From NCBI GenBank assembly GCA_038239195.1, contig JBBSEZ010000019.1:1-43605 (forward strand): 43,605 nt of DNA, written 5' to 3'. The notes below the pieces were generated by a model. That model was not told where the DNA came from. It saw nothing but the letters and a program-made list of their open reading frames with translations, and did no database searches. Origin of the DNA: JBBSEZ01 sp038239195 (GTDB taxonomy: Bacteria; Planctomycetota; Planctomycetia; Gemmatales; Gemmataceae). The position numbers were made by a program, and so were the translations under genes. Below, piece by piece: positions 1-8,151 of this stretch. Each line of letters starts with the position of its first letter. Within the stretch, counting starts at the first letter, position 1.

Positions 1-2
1 GG

Positions 3-1538
3 CCCCGCGCGGGGTCGCCCCACAAGCAGGGGGCCCAAACCCCCAGTCATCCGCCGACCTCCCCGGTCAACCCGGTCCCCAAGATCACCGATTTCGGGCT
101 CGCCCGCTTCCTCTACGCCGACGTGCCGGCCACGCGGACCGGGCAGGTCATCGGGACGCCCGGGTTCATGGCCCCCGAGCAGGCTGCGGGCGACGTTCAG
201 GCCGTCGGCCCGGCCACCGACGTCCATGCCCTCGGCGCGATCTTCTACCAGTGCCTGACGGGGCGACCGCCCTTCCAGGCGCCGACCGCCCTGACCACGT
301 TGGAGCAGGTGCGGACGCGCGACGCCGTGCCCGTGCGCCAGCTCCAGGCGAGCGTGCCGCGCGACCTGGAAACGGTGTGCCTGCGCTGCCTGGAGAAGGG
401 CCCGGCGAAGCGCTACCCCAGCGCCGAGGCCCTCGCGGACGACCTGGACCGCTTTCTTCGCGGCGAGCCGATCCAGGCCCGGCCGGCGCATCGCCTGGAG
501 CGGGCCGGCCGCTGGGCGTGGCGCAACCCCGTGGTGGCCGGGCTGATGGCGGTCGTGCTTGCCTTGCTCGTGCTGGGCACAGCCATCTCGACCAACTTTG
601 CCCTCTCTGCTTCCCGCGAGGCGGCCCAGGCGCAGGCCGCTTTGGCCGACGCGAATCGCCAGCGGCAGCATGCGGCCAATCGCTCCCGGCGGGCCCTCGG
701 GGCCTTGCTCCAGGCGCCCCTGAAGCTCGAGTCGCCAGCGTACCGGGACGTGCCGCTGCTGCGCCCTCTGCGGGAGGAGGTGTCGGAGCACGCCCTCCGC
801 TCGTTCCGCTCCTTCATCGACGAAGACAGCGCCGACCCACTGGTGCGTCTCGAAACCGCTTACGCCTACCTTCACGTAGGGGTCCTCCACAGCTTCACCC
901 GCCGCCCCGACCAGGCGCGCCGCGCCTTCCGCAAGGCGATCGGCACCCTGACCGCGCTGGTGGATGAGTTTCCCCAGGACGCCACTTACCGTCAGGAGCT
1001 GGCGCAGGCCTACAACCATCTCGGGCAGAGTCTGCGGGAGCAAGGACGTATCGAGGAAGGGCGCACGGCCTTTCGGCAGGCGCTAACGCATTTCCGCGCG
1101 GCCCTGCGCCTGGCCCCCGACGACCATCGAGGCTTCAACAACCTGGCGTGGGTCCTGGTCACCTCGGAGGACAAGCCCCTCCGGGGCCCGGCCGAGGCGG
1201 TCGGTTACGCCGAGCGGGCCATCGCCCTGGCGCCGAGCGACGGTAGTTCCTGGAACACGCTGGGGGTCGCTCGTCATGCCTCGGGAGACGACCCCGGCGC
1301 GATCATTGCCCTGAAGCGCTCCCTGCCCTTGTGCCGGCCCGGCCTGGAGGTTTACAACTGGCTCTACCTGGCGATGGCCAACGCGCGCCTGGGCAACCGT
1401 GAGGAGGCCCGTCGCTGGTACGACAAGGCACACGCCTGGGCATTGGCCAACCGCGCCGCTGGCGATGACGTCCACCGCCTGGACGAGGAGGCGAAACGCC
1501 TGCTGCGTTCCGGCGCTGGTCCTGCCGGCAAGCCTTGA
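3..1538 (+). CDS. Ser/Thr protein kinase with TPR region, C-terminal part (5' end outside window)
   Basis: The reading frame is open from base 3, so the gene starts upstream of the window. The activation segment is visible: ITDFGLAR with the Mg-binding DFG at 90-98, then GTPGFMAPEQA, followed by the rest of the kinase C-lobe up to about 480. A proline/serine-rich stretch precedes the DFG. A membrane segment (NPVVAGLMAVVLALLVLGT) lies at about 525-590, and after it come a coiled region and several TPR-like helical repeats from about 840 to 1470. This layout, cytoplasmic kinase then one membrane helix then TPR, is common in planctomycete kinases. The TPR part probably binds partner proteins. 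The catalytic HRD loop and ATP-binding lobe are not in view, so activity cannot be judged. The family call is secure; the substrate is unknown. Confidence 0.92.
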   Translation, partial: PRAGSPHKQGAQTPSHPPTSPVNPVPKITDFGLARFLYADVPATRTGQVIGTPGFMAPEQAAGDVQAVGPATDVHALGAIFYQCLTGRPPFQAPTALTTLEQVRTRDAVPVRQLQASVPRDLETVCLRCLEKGPAKRYPSAEALADDLDRFLRGEPIQARPAHRLERAGRWAWRNPVVAGLMAVVLALLVLGTAISTNFALSASREAAQAQAALADANRQRQHAANRSRRALGALLQAPLKLESPAYRDVPLLRPLREEVSEHALRSFRSFIDEDSADPLVRLETAYAYLHVGVLHSFTRRPDQARRAFRKAIGTLTALVDEFPQDATYRQELAQAYNHLGQSLREQGRIEEGRTAFRQALTHFRAALRLAPDDHRGFNNLAWVLVTSEDKPLRGPAEAVGYAERAIALAPSDGSSWNTLGVARHASGDDPGAIIALKRSLPLCRPGLEVYNWLYLAMANARLGNREEARRWYDKAHAWALANRAAGDDVHRLDEEAKRLLRSGAGPAGKP

Positions 1539-1556
1539 GCGGCGTGCTTCTCGCTC

Positions 1557-2444
1557 CTACTCCTCCCGGATCGCGTAAAACCCCGTCTCGCGCTCGACGA
1601 GCCGCGACGTGCCCGCCATCGCCTTGCCGTTGCCGGTGAACAGCAGCCCCTTGAACGTCTGCTCGACGCGCGGGAAGAGGATGCGGAACTCGATCGCGTG
1701 CGCCGGGCTGCCGACCTTGCCCTTCACCACGTACTTCGACCCGTCCTTGTCCGAATAGTACGCGCCGCTCACGTTGCCCTCCGCATCGACCTTTAGCTTG
1801 AGGCTCCCGGAGCGCCGGCCGTCGTCGTAGAGCTTGAACGACCCGTTGAAATGTTTGGGCTCGACCTTCTCGCCCATGACGAACTTTCCGCCCTTCTTCG
1901 GCGCCAGGTCGAGGGCCCGCGTGACCAGGAAGAGGCGGGCCTTGCCGACGGGCTCGGCGTACATCTTCTCGCCCTTGACGACGAAGCGGACGTCGCCCCC
2001 CAGCGCCTTGGGCACGACCTGACCGAGGTCGAAGCTGACGCGGAAGCCCGGGTAGAGCGACAGGTCCTTGCCGCTCGCCAGGACGGTGCGCTCCTCGCCG
2101 TCCTTGTAGGTGACGTAGCGCTCGACAAGAAGGATGGGCACCGTCTTGTCGGCGCCGATCTTCTGCTTCGCCTGGTGGAGGAGCAACTTGGCGTAGCGCC
2201 CGCCGTTGGTCTTGACCACGACGAACGTGGACGCGATGCCCGGTAGGACGCGGTCGTGCTCGATGATGAGGCGGGGCGTGAGCTGCTTCACCTCTTTCAC
2301 GTTCTTGCTTTCGACGAGCTTGTCGAGAGCGACGTTGGTGTAGAGGTCGAAGGGATCGGCCTGCGCCGGCCGTCCGAGGGCCAGGGCGGCCAGCCCCACC
2401 ACCAGGAGCCGGAAGACGAGGGCGGGCGGACAGGGAAGGGACAT
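1557..2444 (-). CDS. Secreted protein of unknown function
   Basis: A 295-residue protein that I do not recognise. The start at 2444 is preferred over an upstream in-frame ATG because GGGAGAG lies just before it and it opens directly into a signal peptide (MSLPCPPALVF... ending near AQA). The longer reading would run through a palindromic repeat (2469-2528). The mature part is rich in beta-type alternation and lysine/glycine turns. The last 90 residues (NGSFKLYDDGRRSGSLKLKV onwards) resemble a small beta-barrel with repeated 'G-x-Y/V' strands, but no catalytic motif is evident. It is probably periplasmic. It sits tail-to-tail with the kinase and runs in the same direction as the two secreted-protein genes to its right, though a hairpin separates it from the next one. 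Confidence 0.75.
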   Translation of the reverse strand: MSLPCPPALVFRLLVVGLAALALGRPAQADPFDLYTNVALDKLVESKNVKEVKQLTPRLIIEHDRVLPGIASTFVVVKTNGGRYAKLLLHQAKQKIGADKTVPILLVERYVTYKDGEERTVLASGKDLSLYPGFRVSFDLGQVVPKALGGDVRFVVKGEKMYAEPVGKARLFLVTRALDLAPKKGGKFVMGEKVEPKHFNGSFKLYDDGRRSGSLKLKVDAEGNVSGAYYSDKDGSKYVVKGKVGSPAHAIEFRILFPRVEQTFKGLLFTGNGKAMAGTSRLVERETGFYAIREE

Positions 2445-2468
2445 TGGCTCTCTCCCGCGTCGATAGTT

Positions 2469-2528
2469 CGCCGCTTGCGGCTTAGCGACCGAGGCCTTCG
2501 TGGCCGGAACGCTAAGCCGCAAGCGGCG
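2469..2528. repeat. Intergenic palindrome with 19-bp perfect arms
   Basis: Arms at 2469-2487 (CGCCGCTTGCGGCTTAGCG) and 2510-2528 are exact reverse complements. The 22-nt loop carries a further GGCC/GGCC pair. It lies between two minus-strand genes, just after the stop codon of the prenyltransferase-repeat gene (2559), so it could end or stabilise that transcript. No T-run follows. The core AAGCCGCAAG reappears in the hairpin at 39645-39687. Confidence 0.85.
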
Positions 2529-2558
2529 ACGTGGCGTGACTTTGCTCCGGGCTAAGGA

Positions 2559-3680
2559 CTACTTCTTGGAAGTCTTGGTGTAGCTGAGGCTGAGCAGCGC
2601 GAACGCGGTGGCGAGGTTGGGGTCCATTTCCCCATAGGTCTTGTCGCCCTTGTTGAGGAAACTGCCGTTGGGCAACTGGCGCTTCTGGATCGCCTCGAAC
2701 AGCTCCTTGCGCCAGTCGTGGGGCTTGCCCTTGGCGTCCTTGAAGGGCTCCTCGCCCCAGGCCTCCATCGCCTTGCCAAAGGTGGTGTAGTAGTAGAACA
2801 GGCCCGCCTTGCCCTGGCCGGTGTTCTCTTCCAGCGTGTAGTTGCGGCGCACCCAATCGACGGCCGCCACCACCCGCGGATCGTTCTTGGCGACGCCGGC
2901 GTAGAGGAAGCTCTTGAGCCCGGCGTAGCTCATGGCGCCCAGCGAACGCAGCCCGCCGTCGCCGGTGGCGTGGGGGCTGTCGTCGGGGTCGAGGGGAGTG
3001 TAGGTCAGCCCGCCCTTGTCCTTCGGCTTGGCCTTTTTGGCGAAGGGCAGGTCGTTGGCCTCGCCGGGGAGGTTCTGGCACCGGCTGATGAACTTCAGCG
3101 CGTTCTGCACGGCGGGGTCCGTCTTCGGCACGCCCGCGGCGAGAAGGGCCTCCAGGAACAACTGCGTGTTGGACAGGTCCGCCTTGCCCTTGCCTTCGTA
3201 GCCGACCCCGCCCAGGTTGAGGGCCTTTCCGCTCGGGTCGTCGTTTTGCAGCTTTTTGAGATAGGCGGCGGCGTTCTTGATGACCGTGTCGTACTTCCCG
3301 TCCTTGTTGGCGTCCTTGAAGGCCATCACGGCCACGCTCGTCGTGTAGTTGCGCAGGCGCTTCTCGTAGACCCCGCCGTCCTTGTGAACGTTCTTTTCGA
3401 GATACTTCAGGGCCTTGGCAACGAGCGGGTCATCGGCGCCGTGGCCATTCCGCAACATGGCGGCGACGACGAGGGCGGTCACGCCGGGGCCGAACTTGGG
3501 GGAGAAGCTCCCGTCCTTGGCCTGGCTGCCGCGCAAGTAGGTGACGGCCTTGTCGCGCACGGCATTGACGTCCTTGGAGGTGGGGCCGTAGTCCGCGGCG
3601 GGCGCCGGCAGGGCGAGGGCAAGGGCCACGAGGGCGGCCAGCACCAGAGGCGCAATTCGCTCGGGTCGATTCACGGGCAT
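2559..3680 (-). CDS. Secreted prenyltransferase/squalene-oxidase-repeat protein
   Basis: 373 residues from an ATG at 3680, chosen because AAGGAG sits 4 nt upstream and the protein then opens with a signal peptide (LVLAALVALALALPAPAA). The mature part is an alpha-alpha barrel of repeats of the terpene cyclase/prenyltransferase type. Examples are AVTYLRGSQAKDGSFSPKFG near the N-terminus and RQLPNGSFLNKGDKTYGEMD near the C-terminus, each with the 'Q..DGSF' turn. Planctomycetes carry many such secreted proteins. They lack the DxDD motif of true cyclases, and none is visible here, so enzymatic cyclase activity is unlikely. It may bind a hydrophobic ligand or a protein. It ends just before a palindrome at 2469-2528. 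Confidence 0.85.
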   Translation of the reverse strand: MPVNRPERIAPLVLAALVALALALPAPAADYGPTSKDVNAVRDKAVTYLRGSQAKDGSFSPKFGPGVTALVVAAMLRNGHGADDPLVAKALKYLEKNVHKDGGVYEKRLRNYTTSVAVMAFKDANKDGKYDTVIKNAAAYLKKLQNDDPSGKALNLGGVGYEGKGKADLSNTQLFLEALLAAGVPKTDPAVQNALKFISRCQNLPGEANDLPFAKKAKPKDKGGLTYTPLDPDDSPHATGDGGLRSLGAMSYAGLKSFLYAGVAKNDPRVVAAVDWVRRNYTLEENTGQGKAGLFYYYTTFGKAMEAWGEEPFKDAKGKPHDWRKELFEAIQKRQLPNGSFLNKGDKTYGEMDPNLATAFALLSLSYTKTSKK

Positions 3681-3885
3681 TTCTCCTTGCTCGAAGCGGG
3701 TCGGTGGGACCGGGAACAAACAAATAAACCGAGCGGCAAAGACCGTGCCGCTCGCCGGAAGGGCCCGTGTCGCCCGACGGGCACCGGAGGGCCCGCGGCC
3801 CGGCTGGTCAGTCCCTGTGCAGCGCTGGGTAGGAGCTAGCCACCCGCCCTTCAGCGTAGCCGGGCTGGGCGCCATCGACAACCAT

Positions 3886-5157
3886 TCACCGAGGCCGCAC
3901 GCGCGCCAGGAAGCGCCGGTCGATTCGCACCTCGCCGAGCAGCGCGTGGCGCAGGGCCAAGTGTTTCTCGTCCAGCGCCGTCACGACGCCGTTTAGCACG
4001 TCCTCGTCGGCGGTGAGGCCATTCCGCAGGCCGAGGCGCACTGCCTGTCCCTCGATGACCTTGGGAGGGCCTGCCGCGCGGCGCGGAAACCAGCCGCGCA
4101 ACTCCGACCAGGCGAAGGTGCGCGTGCCGAAACGACCCTCGAGCGCGATCTCCTGGCGATCCGCCCGCACAACCTTGCCGAACACTTGATCGCCCGTCGC
4201 CAGCCACAACTCGTCCTGGGTGGGGTCGCCTGGGGGGCGAGGCAGCTCCGCGAGCTCTCGCTCCACGCGAAAGTCCGTCCACACAACCGCCCCTTTCGAG
4301 GGGCCGCCCTTGTCCGCCGCGAGGCACTTCATGCTCGCGTCCGTCAGCGCTCCTCCCGTTCCCTTTTCGAGGTTGTACCACAGCACCTCGTTGTCGCACT
4401 CGACGCGCACCGACCGAGGCGAGAACCGCACGACCAATCGGTGCGGGCCGGCCGAACGCGCCACGCGCAGGGCGGTCCCCTCCAGGCCGACGGCTTCGAC
4501 TTGGTAGTGCCCCCCCGGGCTCGCGACGGCGATGCGCAGCACCTGCGGGCCAGCCTTCGCCGCGAAGGTCGCCTCGAGCAGCCAGCGCGCGCCACCGGCG
4601 CCTTCCCTTGCCTCGAACGTCACGCCGATGCGACCTGCGATCAGGGCAGGGGGCGCGGCGTGGGAGAGCGACTGGCCTGCTTTCTCGAGTTGTACGCCTG
4701 CGGGGCCCCCGGCTGGGGAGCCGGCCGTCTTCCATCCCTTCCCAACGGCGCAAAGGTCGTCCTCGACCAGCCCCAGCCAGCCGGGAAGTTGGGAGAGGGC
4801 GCCCGCGCCGTCGCGCGGCACCTGGAGCTTGTCCGCCCAGGCCGGCCGGAGCACCAGGCCCTTCTTCTCCAGCCCGAGAAACGCCCCGGTGAGTTGCTGG
4901 CGGTCCGCCAGGCGCAGTCGCCGGGCGCTCCCCATGCGAACGGGCAGATCGGCAGCCGTCGCACGGACTTCGGCGATTTTTGCGAGCGACACCGGAGCGC
5001 CGGCCTGGGGGGCGAAGACGAGTTTGCCTGTCTTGTCGAGGCGAAGGGCGCCGGCGAGGCGCCGGCCGTCTTCCAGAGTTGCTTCGTCGGCACGCACAGG
5101 GCCGAGCAGGGACGCGCTCAGGAGCGCTGGGAGAAGGAACGACAGCCTTATGCGCAT
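3886..5157 (-). CDS. Secreted protein with LamG-like middle domain, function unknown
   Basis: 423 residues. The start at 5157 has CGGAGAGG upstream and gives a clean signal peptide (MRIRLSFLLPALLSASLLG, cleavage near VRA). The N- and C-terminal parts each hold short beta modules of the type 'dGrrLaGaL.ldk.GkLvF' and 'GDQVFGKVVRADRQEIALEG', frequent in planctomycete secreted proteins. The middle (residues roughly 150-300) reads like a concanavalin-type jelly roll, with ATFAAKAGPQVLRIAVAS and HRLVVRFSPRSVRVECDNE typical of LamG or 3-keto-glycoside-hydrolase-like folds. No active-site residues can be assigned. Much longer open frames through this region read across non-coding sequence and were not used. 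Export is likely; a carbohydrate-binding role is only a guess from the fold. Confidence 0.72.
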   Translation of the reverse strand: MRIRLSFLLPALLSASLLGPVRADEATLEDGRRLAGALRLDKTGKLVFAPQAGAPVSLAKIAEVRATAADLPVRMGSARRLRLADRQQLTGAFLGLEKKGLVLRPAWADKLQVPRDGAGALSQLPGWLGLVEDDLCAVGKGWKTAGSPAGGPAGVQLEKAGQSLSHAAPPALIAGRIGVTFEAREGAGGARWLLEATFAAKAGPQVLRIAVASPGGHYQVEAVGLEGTALRVARSAGPHRLVVRFSPRSVRVECDNEVLWYNLEKGTGGALTDASMKCLAADKGGPSKGAVVWTDFRVERELAELPRPPGDPTQDELWLATGDQVFGKVVRADRQEIALEGRFGTRTFAWSELRGWFPRRAAGPPKVIEGQAVRLGLRNGLTADEDVLNGVVTALDEKHLALRHALLGEVRIDRRFLARVRPR

Positions 5158-5380
5158 GTTTCGCCTCTCCGGGTGATAGGGGCATTGTAGGGGCTGCCTT
5201 GACGTTGGGGGGCTCGGTCGGGGAGAATTGAAAGGAGATGGCCGTGCTCCCAGTCCTGCCTTGCAGACAATCGTATCGTCGCGCCTGACGGGGATGAGAG
5301 CACCGTGCCGGACAAGCTGATGACCACTGGGGGTGGGCCCGCAAGACGCCGTCTTTTCGTTTGTCGAATGAGGTGGGACG

Positions 5381-5611
5381 ATGAACGCCGGACGCTTTGA
5401 CGTCCCCTGGTCGAGCGCGGAACACCTGCAAAACGTGGCCAAGTTTCCCGCTGAAGAACTGGCCAAGTACGTGGGGCGTTTCGTCGCCTGGAGCTGGGAC
5501 GGGGCCCGCATCCTCGACAGCGCCGAAGACCGAGAGCGGCTCTGGGAGCAACTGGTTGCTGCCGGGATCGACCCTCACCGCGTCGTGTTTGAGTTCATTG
5601 CGGCCGGTTGA
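5381..5611 (+). CDS. DUF5678-like small protein
   Basis: 76 residues from an ATG at 5381 with GAGGTGGG just upstream. The core FPAEELAKYVGRFVAWSWDG is the pattern I associate with DUF5678 ('...ELaKY.GkWVAWs.DG..I'), followed by a short helix and a beta strand. The family has no established function. It is followed after 12 nt by an aspartic protease gene in the same direction, so the two are probably one transcript. A DUF5678-protease pairing would suggest that the small protein is a partner or substrate of the protease, but this is inference. Confidence 0.75.
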   Translation: MNAGRFDVPWSSAEHLQNVAKFPAEELAKYVGRFVAWSWDGARILDSAEDRERLWEQLVAAGIDPHRVVFEFIAAG

Positions 5612-5623
5612 GAGGCGCTCTTG

Positions 5624-6079
5624 ATGACCATGCGTTTCTCGTATCGCCTGCTGCCAACTCGTCGGCCCGTGATATCGTTGGGGGGTCGGTCGGTTCGACC
5701 TCGCCCCCTCATCGGCGTGACCTTGGTCGGTTCGGCTGGGGCCTACACCGAGAACGCACTTCTGGACACGGGGGCTGATGATACGGTATTCCCCGAAGTC
5801 GCGGCGAACCGGATCGGCCTTGACCTGACCGACGCACCACTCGGCGAAGCGGTCGGAATCGCTGGCGCGCCCGTCCAGGTTCGGTACGCGCAGGTGGCCT
5901 TGCGGGTGACGGACGGGCAGGAGTTTCGAGAGTGGGTGGGCTGGGTGGCCTTCACTCCGGTCTTGCAGCGCCAGCCCCTGCTTGGGTTCGCCGGCTTCCA
6001 TCAGTTCTTCGAGGCACGCTACCTTGGCGACCAGGAGGTCGTCGAACTGACCGTCAACGCCCTCTACCCCGGCACCTGA
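5624..6079 (+). CDS. Retropepsin-like aspartic protease
   Basis: 151 residues. The start at ATG 5624 is chosen over TTG 5621; another ATG lies at 5630. The catalytic triplet is in NALLDTGADDTVFP (Asp at about residue 48). The hydrophobic-hydrophobic-Gly element of the family is seen in QPLLGFAGFHQFFE near the C-terminus. One DTG motif and this size fit a homodimeric single-domain retropepsin. There is no signal peptide, so it is probably cytoplasmic. It follows the DUF5678-like gene by 12 nt. Substrate unknown. A MITE lies directly downstream, from 6128. Confidence 0.85.
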   Translation: MTMRFSYRLLPTRRPVISLGGRSVRPRPLIGVTLVGSAGAYTENALLDTGADDTVFPEVAANRIGLDLTDAPLGEAVGIAGAPVQVRYAQVALRVTDGQEFREWVGWVAFTPVLQRQPLLGFAGFHQFFEARYLGDQEVVELTVNALYPGT

Positions 6080-6127
6080 GCCTCCCCGCCGCCTTGTGCT
6101 ACACCTCACTCCGCCCTATAATCCCCC

Positions 6128-6235
6128 TAGTGCTCCGTCCAAGCTAAATTTTCGGATTGCCAATGCCGCCGATTGCTGGTCCCCGCACAAGATGGACCCC
6201 GCGGCACCCGAAAATTTAGCTTGGACGGAGCACTA
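6128..6235. mobile_element. MITE-like element with long perfect inverted repeats and TA duplication
   Basis: Bases 6127-6155 and 6208-6236 are perfect 29-nt inverted repeats. The element body GTGCTCCGTCC...GGACGGAGCAC (6130-6233, 104 bp) is bounded on both sides by TA, as expected for insertion of an IS630/Tc1-type element, which duplicates TA. The 52-bp interior has no coding capacity. It lies between the protease gene and the PAS/GAF gene. No transposase with these ends is in the window; the IS630 remnant at 19208 does not show them. Confidence 0.8.
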
Positions 6236-6319
6236 GTTTACCGCACGGGCCGTCCCCCTTGTCAGCGGCCCTCCGTCCCGGCGAACGGAGGGGGCAGTGG
6301 GCCTCCTCGGGGTGACACC

Positions 6320-8071
6320 GTGTCGCGACCACGCCTCCTCGTTCTCGGCAGCAGCGCGAGCCTCGCGCCGCACCTCACCCGCTGCGAGGAAAGTGAAATC
6401 GTCGAGGTCGCCTCCTGGGCCGATGCCCTCACCGCCCTCCGCCGCCAGCCCTTCGACGCCCTCGTCGCCGATCTGCGCTCCCCCACGCTCCTCGACACGC
6501 TGCGCACCCTTCACCAGGCCCAGCGCATCCTCGCCGCCGTTCCCGACGGCATCGCGGTCGTCGATTTCGACCTTCGCATCCGTTGGGCCAACCCCGCCTT
6601 CCGGGAGTGGTGCGAGGGCCCCGTACTCGGCCGGGGCTTCTACGAAGCCCTCGGCTCGCCCGAAGGGGCGGGCCCCGACTACTGCCCCTTTCACACCGCC
6701 CTCGCCGTCCCCCGCCTCCCCCGGCACAACCACGACCCTTCCGAAGGCCCCTCGCGCTTCACCACCCGGCTCCAGTGTGGCGGGAAACGCACCCTCGAGT
6801 TGAACGTCACGCCCCTCCACGACGCCGACCCGACCAGCACCCCCGCGGCCGGCGATCAGCCCCTCTTCCTCGCGCTGGCCCACGACGTGACCGCCCTGGT
6901 GCAGCAGCAGCAGAAGCTCGACGCCCTCCACAAGGCAGGCCGCGAGCTCACCGCCCTGGCCCCCGCTCACGTCGCCGACATGAGCGTCGCCGAGCGCATC
7001 GAGTTGCTCAAGTCGAACATCCGCCGGCTTACGCACGACCTGCTCCACTACGAGGTCATCGAGGTCCGGCTGCTCGACCTCTCCACCGGCAAACTCGAAC
7101 CGCTTTTGCAAGACGGCATGACCTCCGAGGCCGCGGGGCGCGTGCTGTTCGCCCGGGCCGAGGGCAATGGCGTCACGGGCTTCGTGGCCGCCACGCGCAC
7201 GAGCCACCTCTGTCCCGACACCCAGGCCGATCCGCTCTACTTGCGGGGTGCGCCCGAAGCGCATAGCTCGCTCACCGTGCCGCTCATCTTCCAGGATCGC
7301 GCCATCGGCACGCTCAACATCGAGAGCCCGCGCCCCAACGCCTTTGGCGAGGACGACCTGCAGTTCGCCGAGATCTTCAGCCACGCGGTCGCCGCCGCCA
7401 TCAACACCCTCGAGCTCCTCTCCGCCGAGAAGACCAGCACCGTCCAGCAGTCGGTCGAGGCGGTCAACCGCGAGGTGGCGCTGCCCGTCGATGACATCCT
7501 CGCCGACGCCACCGCCATGCTCGACCGCTACATCGGGCACGAGCCGGAGATGGCCGACAAGATCCGCAAGATCGTCGCCAACGCGCGCCTGATCAAGCAG
7601 AGCATTCAGAAGGTGGGCGAAGACATCGCGCCGGAGCGCCCGCAGCCCGGCACCCCGCGCCCGCCCGCCCCACCGCTCAAGGGCGTGCGCGTCCTCGTCG
7701 CCGACAACGACGACCGCGTGCGGCGCTCCGCCCACGGGCTGCTCGGCCGTTGGGGCTGCATTGTCGAGACCGCCCGCGACGGGCGCGAGGCGATCGCCAT
7801 GGCCCGGCTCAGCACCTACGACGCCATCCTGGCCGACATCCGCTTGCCCGACCTTTCGGGCCACGACGCCTACCACCGCTTGCGCGAGGCCCAGCCCCAG
7901 GCGCGCGTCATCCTCATGACGTCCTACGGCTACGACCCGAGCCACTCGCTGGTGAAGGCGCGCGCGGAGGGCCTGCGTCACGTCCTGTTCAAGCCCTTCC
8001 GGGTCGATCAACTGCGCGACGCCCTGGCCAACCTCTCCTCCTCCTCCTCCGATGACAAGGTGACAGGGTGA
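6320..8071 (+). CDS. PAS-GAF-receiver protein with degenerate kinase dimerisation segment
   Basis: 583 residues from a GTG at 6320. Any earlier start would run through the MITE. In order: a receiver-like N-terminal segment (RLLVLGSS..., about 1-70) without the acidic pocket; a PAS domain (ILAAVPDGIAVVDFDLRIRW, about 75-190); a helix; a GAF domain (about 230-370, ending SSLTVPLIFQDRAIGTLNIE); a DHp-like helical pair (VNREVALPVDDILADATAML) in which the phospho-accepting His is missing and no ATP-binding domain follows; and a C-terminal receiver (VRVLVADNDDRV, LADIRLPDLSG, MTSYGY, FKPF) with its Asp and Lys in place. It probably acts as a phospho-receiver and ligand sensor, not as a kinase. The last codons lie inside the octamer repeat at 8053. 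Confidence 0.82.
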   Translation: MSRPRLLVLGSSASLAPHLTRCEESEIVEVASWADALTALRRQPFDALVADLRSPTLLDTLRTLHQAQRILAAVPDGIAVVDFDLRIRWANPAFREWCEGPVLGRGFYEALGSPEGAGPDYCPFHTALAVPRLPRHNHDPSEGPSRFTTRLQCGGKRTLELNVTPLHDADPTSTPAAGDQPLFLALAHDVTALVQQQQKLDALHKAGRELTALAPAHVADMSVAERIELLKSNIRRLTHDLLHYEVIEVRLLDLSTGKLEPLLQDGMTSEAAGRVLFARAEGNGVTGFVAATRTSHLCPDTQADPLYLRGAPEAHSSLTVPLIFQDRAIGTLNIESPRPNAFGEDDLQFAEIFSHAVAAAINTLELLSAEKTSTVQQSVEAVNREVALPVDDILADATAMLDRYIGHEPEMADKIRKIVANARLIKQSIQKVGEDIAPERPQPGTPRPPAPPLKGVRVLVADNDDRVRRSAHGLLGRWGCIVETARDGREAIAMARLSTYDAILADIRLPDLSGHDAYHRLREAQPQARVILMTSYGYDPSHSLVKARAEGLRHVLFKPFRVDQLRDALANLSSSSSDDKVTG

Positions 8072-8087
8072 CAGGGTGATCGGGTGA
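8053..8087 (-). repeat. Octanucleotide repeat, short arm (TGACAGGG units)
   Basis: About four 8-nt units, TGACAAGG, TGACAGGG, TGACAGGG, TGATCGGG. They are the reverse complement of the longer array at 8164-8235. The stop codon of the preceding gene (8069-8071) lies within it. The two arrays could pair as a long stem around 8088-8163. Confidence 0.85.
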
Positions 8088-8151
8088 AAGAGGAGGGCCT
8101 CCCGATCGGACCGGGAGCTCAGGCCAGGACGAAAGCCGTGCGGAGCGACCA

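Noticed and set aside
3851..6109. Very long minus-strand open frame across the secreted-protein gene and the protease pair
   Set aside because: It overlaps genes with signal peptide, ribosome-binding sites or family motifs; its composition is Arg/Gly/Pro-rich as in GC-driven shadows.
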